Of a stretch of DNA of 33,579 bases, positions 29,725 to 33,579 are shown piece after piece. The notes beneath the pieces were generated by a model that worked only from the letters and a program-made list of their open reading frames with translations, ran no database searches and was not told the DNA's origin. Source of the DNA: Nocardia altamirensis NBRC 108246 (GTDB lineage: Bacteria; Actinomycetota; Actinomycetes; Mycobacteriales; Mycobacteriaceae); the NCBI RefSeq assembly GCF_001612685.1, contig NZ_BDAY01000110.1:1-33579 (forward strand), written 5' to 3'. The position numbers and the translations under genes are program-made. Every line of letters begins with the position of its first letter. The first letter of the stretch is position 1.

Positions 29725-32664
29725 ATGGGTGGTGAGAGGCTTGCGCTGATCATCGCGTCCGAGTGCGCTGCGTTGGCGGCTCTGGAGTTCCCGGGGCCGT
29801 TAGCGACCGAATTGCATGCGCGCCTCTGTGATTCGGGTGGCTGGCAGGACGCGATCGGACATTTGGGCCCGGTACTGGACCCAACTGTCGACGAGCTTTG
29901 GGCCGTGATCGACGAGGCGTTCGCCGTCGCGTCGCGGCAGCGGGCGACGCTGCTGATCAGTTTCATCGGGCACGGCATTATGACCAACCCTGAGGATTTC
30001 TACCTCCTCGCCCGTGATTCACCGGTGCCGCCGACGTCGCGTACTGCATTTCACCTGACTCAGGAGATCCGGGAACGGCTGGACACGGCAACGATTGACG
30101 GGCTGATAGTGCTGGTCGACGCATGCGACACCGGTCAAGGGGTGCAGGGAGCCGCCCGCCGGTGGAGCGATCTTCTGGCCCGCTCGCAAGGTCGTATGGA
30201 GTTGCTGGTCGCCGCCGGCGACGGGCCTGCCTTCTCAGGCTGTTTCACCCGCACTATGGTCTCCACGTTCGATGCCGGGCTGAGGTTGCGGGGAGAGAAC
30301 TTGTTGCCCTCGGATCTGGTCGATCCGATCGCGGGGGCTTGTACGCGCCAGCAGCCTCAGCACTTGTCGTTCACCAGTGGCGCGGAAACGTCAGCTCCCG
30401 GCGGTGACCCAGGTTTGTGGTTGGTGCCCAATCTCGCGCGTCGCCGCGACGCGGTCACAGGTCGTCCGGGAGCCGGTTTCGTCGATCAACTCACCCGCAT
30501 GTTGCTGTTGACTGGCACTGTCGGAGATCGACTCACCGAGATTGTCGAGACCAGCGGTCGTCGGCTGCGAGCGTTGGTCGGTCCACCAGGGTGCGGCAAG
30601 TCCACGCTCATGGCGATGCTTGTCCGGCCCGGTCTTGTCGAGGGGTTGCCGATCGCGCCGGAATATGTGACTGCGGCGATCTTTCTCACGGTTGCCAGCT
30701 CGCTCGAGTCCGTCGCGGTCGAGCTATCGACTCAGCTGTGTGAGAGAGTGCCCGGTTTCGCGGACGCCCTCCAGGCGGCCCGCGAACTCGCAGAGCGAAG
30801 CGAAACTGCTCTCGATGTGTTCGATATCGAGGTTCGTCAGCCGCTGATGCGGATCGTCAGGCCCGGAGGTCGAGTCACGATCGTGTTCGATGGACTCGAC
30901 CAGCCTGAGCAGGGCAGCCGAGAGTTACTCGTGCGCGCGGTATCCGGTCTCACGTGTGAGGACGTGTTCACCCATGTGCGTGTCATCGCTGGGATCCGTG
31001 CAGGTAGTGGCATCGAGGACCTGCCTGCCCTCGCCCACATGTACCGCATCGACGTGCCCGAGCCCACCCCCGCCGAAATCGCCGAGACGGTGTGCGCTTC
31101 TATGCGGAGAGAACACGATCGCGTCGGAACGGCGGAGTGGACCACTTGGATCGACGTGCTGTTGGCGCAAACCTCAACGACGATCGGGGAGGCTCAGGGG
31201 GTTGCGGGGGGCTGGTTGGTCGCTCGGCTGCTGATCGAGCTCGGCGACACCATCACCGGTGAGCACGTCGCCGACGGTATCGACTTGTCCACCCTGGTCA
31301 CGAGTCGTATCCGCAGGGAGGTCGACGCGACGCGCGCGGGCTACGGAGCGGCGATGGGGTCGCTGCTAGGCATCCTTGTCGCGGCCGGCGCCGGACCGGT
31401 ATTGCCGCTGGAACTGCTCGCTTTTGCCTTGTCGGTCTGCGGTGTGTCATGGACGATCGCTCGTATCCGCGACGTGGCCGTCGGTCTGGGTGTGCTCCTG
31501 AGCCGCAGCCACCCCGGCACGCCCCGCGAATCACTCGGCATCACCCACAATGCCCTTATACCGGCGTTGCATGCCGAATGCCGGTTGCTCGGTACGGACA
31601 TCGAGCAAGCACACCGAGCGATCACCGCCGCGATCGAGAACGTCACCACCGAGCAAGCTCGCGAATATGCCCGCGGATCAGCTGTGCGTCACTACCTTTC
31701 TTACGGCGACTCGACTGCAGCCGTGTCGTCGCTCCGAAGCTTCGATACACCTCGCGCTGCGGACAACCGCGATCGTTGGGCGGCATGGCTGCCACTCTTC
31801 GTCGCCACTGCCGGACCCGATCATCCTGACACCCTCACCACTCGTAACAATCTCGCCCACTGGCGGACAGAAAGCGGCGACCTGGCCGGGGCCGCCGCCG
31901 AATTCGAGGCGCTGCTCACCGACGATTCACGGGTGCTGGGGCCTGATCATCCCGACACCCTCACCACCCGTAGCCACCTCGCACATTTACGCGGAGAACG
32001 CGATGATCCGGCCAGGGCCGTCAGCGAACTCGAGGCAGTAGTCGCTGACCGGCTGCGGGTGCTGGGCCCCGACCACCCACATACCCTCAACACCCGAAAC
32101 GACCTCGCCAATCAGCGTGGGGAAAGCGGCGACCTGGTCGGGGCTGTCACAGAATTCGAGGCGATAGTCGCCGACCATATACGGCTTCTGGGACCAGACC
32201 ACCCCAGGACCCTCAACACCCGTGCCAACCTTACCTTTTGGCGTGCTGAAAGCGGGGACCTGGCCAGGGCCGTCAGCGAACTCGAAGCGCTGCTCGCCGA
32301 GCAGCTGCGGGTGCTGGGGCGTGACCATCCAAAGACTCTCAACACTCGCGGAAATCTCGCCTACTGGCGTGGAGTGAGCGGCGATCGAGCTGGGGCTGTC
32401 ACTGAATTCGAAGCGCTGCTCGCTGACTATCTGCGGGTGCTTGGGTCTGATCATCCTAGGACTCTCCAGATTCGTGGAAGCCTCGCCGACTGGCGTGGAG
32501 GCAGCGGAGATCCGTCCGGGGCCGTCACCGAACTCGAGACGCTGCTGTCCGAGCAGTTGCGGGTACTCGGACCTGACCACCCAGACATCCTGACGACCCA
32601 AGCAGATCTCGCCCACTGGCGTGGAGCGAGCAGTCCCCCGGCCGCAACCACCAGCGATGAATAA
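29725..32664 (+). CDS. Caspase-like protease / STAND NTPase / TPR fusion protein
   Basis: A 979-residue three-part protein. Residues 1-235 form a caspase-like (clan CD, peptidase C14) domain: LLISFIGHG supplies H83 and LIVLVDACDTGQG supplies C134, the usual His-Cys dyad. Residues 255-540 are a P-loop NTPase with Walker A GPPGCGKST (286-294), Walker B VTIVFDGLD (D389, D392) and sensor-like VRVIAGIRAGS (419-428), fitting the STAND group. A helical linker follows. From residue 697, seven TPR-like units of exactly 42 residues each begin GPDHPDTL or similar, the last incomplete. This architecture is known in bacterial conflict systems: the repeats sense, NTP drives assembly, the protease executes. 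The start ATG 29725 has no ribosome site and is probably leaderless. Confidence 0.88.
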   Translation: MGGERLALIIASECAALAALEFPGPLATELHARLCDSGGWQDAIGHLGPVLDPTVDELWAVIDEAFAVASRQRATLLISFIGHGIMTNPEDFYLLARDSPVPPTSRTAFHLTQEIRERLDTATIDGLIVLVDACDTGQGVQGAARRWSDLLARSQGRMELLVAAGDGPAFSGCFTRTMVSTFDAGLRLRGENLLPSDLVDPIAGACTRQQPQHLSFTSGAETSAPGGDPGLWLVPNLARRRDAVTGRPGAGFVDQLTRMLLLTGTVGDRLTEIVETSGRRLRALVGPPGCGKSTLMAMLVRPGLVEGLPIAPEYVTAAIFLTVASSLESVAVELSTQLCERVPGFADALQAARELAERSETALDVFDIEVRQPLMRIVRPGGRVTIVFDGLDQPEQGSRELLVRAVSGLTCEDVFTHVRVIAGIRAGSGIEDLPALAHMYRIDVPEPTPAEIAETVCASMRREHDRVGTAEWTTWIDVLLAQTSTTIGEAQGVAGGWLVARLLIELGDTITGEHVADGIDLSTLVTSRIRREVDATRAGYGAAMGSLLGILVAAGAGPVLPLELLAFALSVCGVSWTIARIRDVAVGLGVLLSRSHPGTPRESLGITHNALIPALHAECRLLGTDIEQAHRAITAAIENVTTEQAREYARGSAVRHYLSYGDSTAAVSSLRSFDTPRAADNRDRWAAWLPLFVATAGPDHPDTLTTRNNLAHWRTESGDLAGAAAEFEALLTDDSRVLGPDHPDTLTTRSHLAHLRGERDDPARAVSELEAVVADRLRVLGPDHPHTLNTRNDLANQRGESGDLVGAVTEFEAIVADHIRLLGPDHPRTLNTRANLTFWRAESGDLARAVSELEALLAEQLRVLGRDHPKTLNTRGNLAYWRGVSGDRAGAVTEFEALLADYLRVLGSDHPRTLQIRGSLADWRGGSGDPSGAVTELETLLSEQLRVLGPDHPDILTTQADLAHWRGASSPPAATTSDE
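31813..32625 (+). repeat. 126-bp tandem repeats encoding the TPR array
   Basis: Seven in-frame units start at 31813, 31939, 32065, 32191, 32317, 32443 and 32569, each 126 bp (42 residues). Each opens with a G-x-D-H-P-x-T/I-L segment and contains LAxWRxxSGDxxGAVxEFEALL, as in kinesin-light-chain-type TPRs. Copies are clearly related at the DNA level as well as in protein, which suggests recent duplication or gene conversion. The last copy is partial. Confidence 0.9.
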
Positions 32665-32799
32665 ACCAGATCGCCACGCGACAAAGGCCCTAGCCGCGCG
32701 GTCGAACCCGTTCAAGAGCTGCTCGCGGTCCATCGGCACCTGTGGATCCGAATGTGAGCTGCTCGGTAACCGGCTATCCGAGACAGTCGGCGGGGCTCT

Positions 32800-32837
32800 G
32801 CGGAAGATCAACGGGGAGAGATCATCTCAGCATCAGC
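32800..32837 (+). repeat. Right copy of the 38-bp direct repeat
   Basis: It begins GCGGAAGATCAAC, contains AGAGATCATCTCAG and ends TCAGC; 33 of 38 positions match 28369-28406. It overlaps the frame-corrected stop codon of the minus-strand gene ending at 32833, so this copy may belong to that gene's native 3' end and the left copy may be a duplicate. Confidence 0.75.
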
Positions 32838-33316
32838 GCTTACCAGGCATGGTCGTCAGGCCGTTGTCGCGGAACCAGCCGTCCAGCCCGGCGGAAACTC
32901 GTTCCGACGTGGGATCGCCCTTGATCATCGCGCTGACGCGCTGACGCGCTGACGCGCTGTGCGATGGCGGGCAGGAATCCGACCAGCAGGGCGGGTAGCA
33001 GGAGTCTTCGAGCCAGAAGCTCCCGAGCCGATGTCACCTGTGGCCGACGCACAACCGAGATGTTGACGCGGACAGCATGTTCGTTACCGCGCGGGACACC
33101 CGGTCGATCGGTTTCGATAGCGGCGTAGCGGAATCCGTGTGCGAGGTTGCATGCAGAACAGTCCATCGGACCGCGCCCGAGACGGCTTTCGCGCTCGTCG
33201 CACACGATCCGATCGAGGGCGGCGTCGACAATCCGCCAGTCGTGTCGGTCAGGTTCGGCGACAACGAGTTCGGCGAGGTCGAGTTCACTTTCAGTCCGCC
33301 AGTCGGTGACGCTCAC
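32833..33316 (-). pseudogene. Unrecognised MarR-linked gene with frameshift at an 8-bp repeat
   Basis: GTG 33316 overlaps the marR-like stop (GTGA), so the gene is translationally coupled. The frame has good third-position G/C and encodes about 120 residues (DLAELVVAEPDRHDWRIVD..., a CSAC pair, then a hydrophobic RRLLLPALLVGFLPAIAQRVSA). At 32930-32959 an 8-bp unit is repeated 3.75 times. In this copy the frame then reads an arginine-rich tail to TAA at 32840. Removing two units, or adding one, restores MIKGDPTSERVSAGLDGWFRDNGL and a stop at 32833-32835, which looks far more protein-like. I do not recognise the family; the corrected C-terminus faintly recalls SDR-type enzymes. Coordinates are given to the corrected stop. 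Confidence 0.6.
32930..32959. repeat. 8-bp tandem repeat (gcgctgac, 3.75 copies)
   Basis: Units start at 32930, 32938 and 32946 with a 6-bp partial at 32954. Because 8 is not a multiple of three, each gain or loss of a unit changes the reading frame of the minus-strand gene it lies in. Confidence 0.95.
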
Positions 33317-33579
33317 ACCGGGATGGCGTGCTGGGTGACGTAATGCAGGATCAGCGTTTCGATCGATCGACGGAAGGAGCTCTGCTGCCGTTCGCTCAAA
33401 GTGCTTGCCAGATCGCCGATCTCGGCTCGGACCGCGTCGCGTACCAGATGCACGACGGCTCGGCCTGCGGCGGTGACGGTGACATGGACGGCGCGCCGGT
33501 TTCCGGGGACGGCGATTCGTTGCACCAGGCCGCGCCGCTCGGCTCGGTCGACCAAGCCGCTGACGCTGGACTTCTCCAG
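33313..33579 (-). CDS. MarR-family regulator (C-terminal part, gene runs off the window)
   Basis: The visible 88 residues begin inside the recognition helix of a winged helix-turn-helix: LEKSSVSGLVDRAERRGLVQR. The wing VPGNRRAVHVTVTAAGRAVV follows, then the dimerisation helices (RAEIGDLASTLSERQQSSFRRSIETLI). This is typical MarR. The start lies to the right of position 33579. Its TGA stop overlaps the GTG start of the following gene (33313-33316). The ligand and target are unknown; the coupled gene is the likely first target. Confidence 0.9.
   Translation of the reverse strand: MEKSSVSGLVDRAERRGLVQRIAVPGNRRAVHVTVTAAGRAVVHLVRDAVRAEIGDLASTLSERQQSSFRRSIETLILHYVTQHAIPV

Noticed and set aside
31987..32811. 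Minus-strand frame opposite the TPR repeats
   Set aside because: Its repeats simply mirror the 126-bp TPR units on the other strand; no independent domain.
33077..33343. Plus-strand 88-codon frame opposite the MarR-linked gene
   Set aside because: The minus-strand frame is translationally coupled to marR and has better codon bias.
1..33579. tRNA, rRNA or intact transposase genes
   Set aside because: I found no cloverleaf-like or rRNA-like sequence and no recognisable transposase or integrase in the window.

Overview
The window looks like chromosome from a high-GC actinomycete, most likely Nocardia or a close relative in the Mycobacteriales. Supporting signs are the strong G/C bias at third codon positions, F420-type enzymes (an LLM-class flavin/F420 oxidoreductase and a Ddn/DUF385 protein), an LppP/LprE-type lipoprotein, an actinobacterial Ser/Thr kinase, frequent GTG/TTG starts, several probably leaderless genes and one good IdeR-type iron box. 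The genus is inferred from gene content only; there is no rRNA or tRNA in the window.

Layout. 1-145: an array of 31-bp tandem repeats with an inverted copy. 158-6409 (minus): M50-like membrane protein, acyl-CoA ligase, receptor Ser/Thr kinase, BASS-type transporter and Gfo/Idh oxidoreductase. 6410-6992: an A/T-rich gene-free stretch. 6993-9238 (plus): polyol dehydrogenase and HAD phosphatase, translationally coupled. 9295-9831: lipoprotein. 9891-10745 (minus): LLM oxidoreductase. 10798-17949: a coherent transport and catabolism cluster. It has a CitA/DcuS-type sensor kinase and its response regulator (minus), divergent from a NitT/TauT-type ABC importer (ATPase, permease, lipoprotein receptor), a strong terminator, then a Rieske oxygenase and a TetR regulator behind two near-identical palindromic operators. 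The Rieske enzyme has Glu where most relatives have the bridging Asp, as in carnitine and betaine oxygenases.

17995-20809: alpha/beta hydrolase, a decayed endonuclease/exonuclease/phosphatase fragment, and two minus-strand genes resembling immunity or conflict-associated families. 21183-22583: DEAD-box helicase with a long structured leader and a repeat-rich tail. 22865-24896 (minus): MFS exporter plus SnoaL-like protein, divergent from an AraC regulator, with an IdeR-like box between them. 26070-28265 (plus): cyclase-family hydrolase, Ddn-like protein, and a uridine-kinase-like P-loop kinase.

28300-32840 is the accessory part. An imperfect 38-bp direct repeat (28369-28406 and 32800-32837) brackets a frameshifted SDR fragment, a small unknown protein, and a 979-residue protein that fuses a caspase-like protease (His83/Cys134), a STAND-type NTPase and seven 42-residue TPR-like repeats. 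This has the architecture of a self-contained sense-and-kill conflict or antiphage protein and is the most interesting locus here. Right of it lies a MarR-linked gene whose 3' end is frameshifted by an 8-bp tandem repeat, and the window ends inside the marR-like gene.
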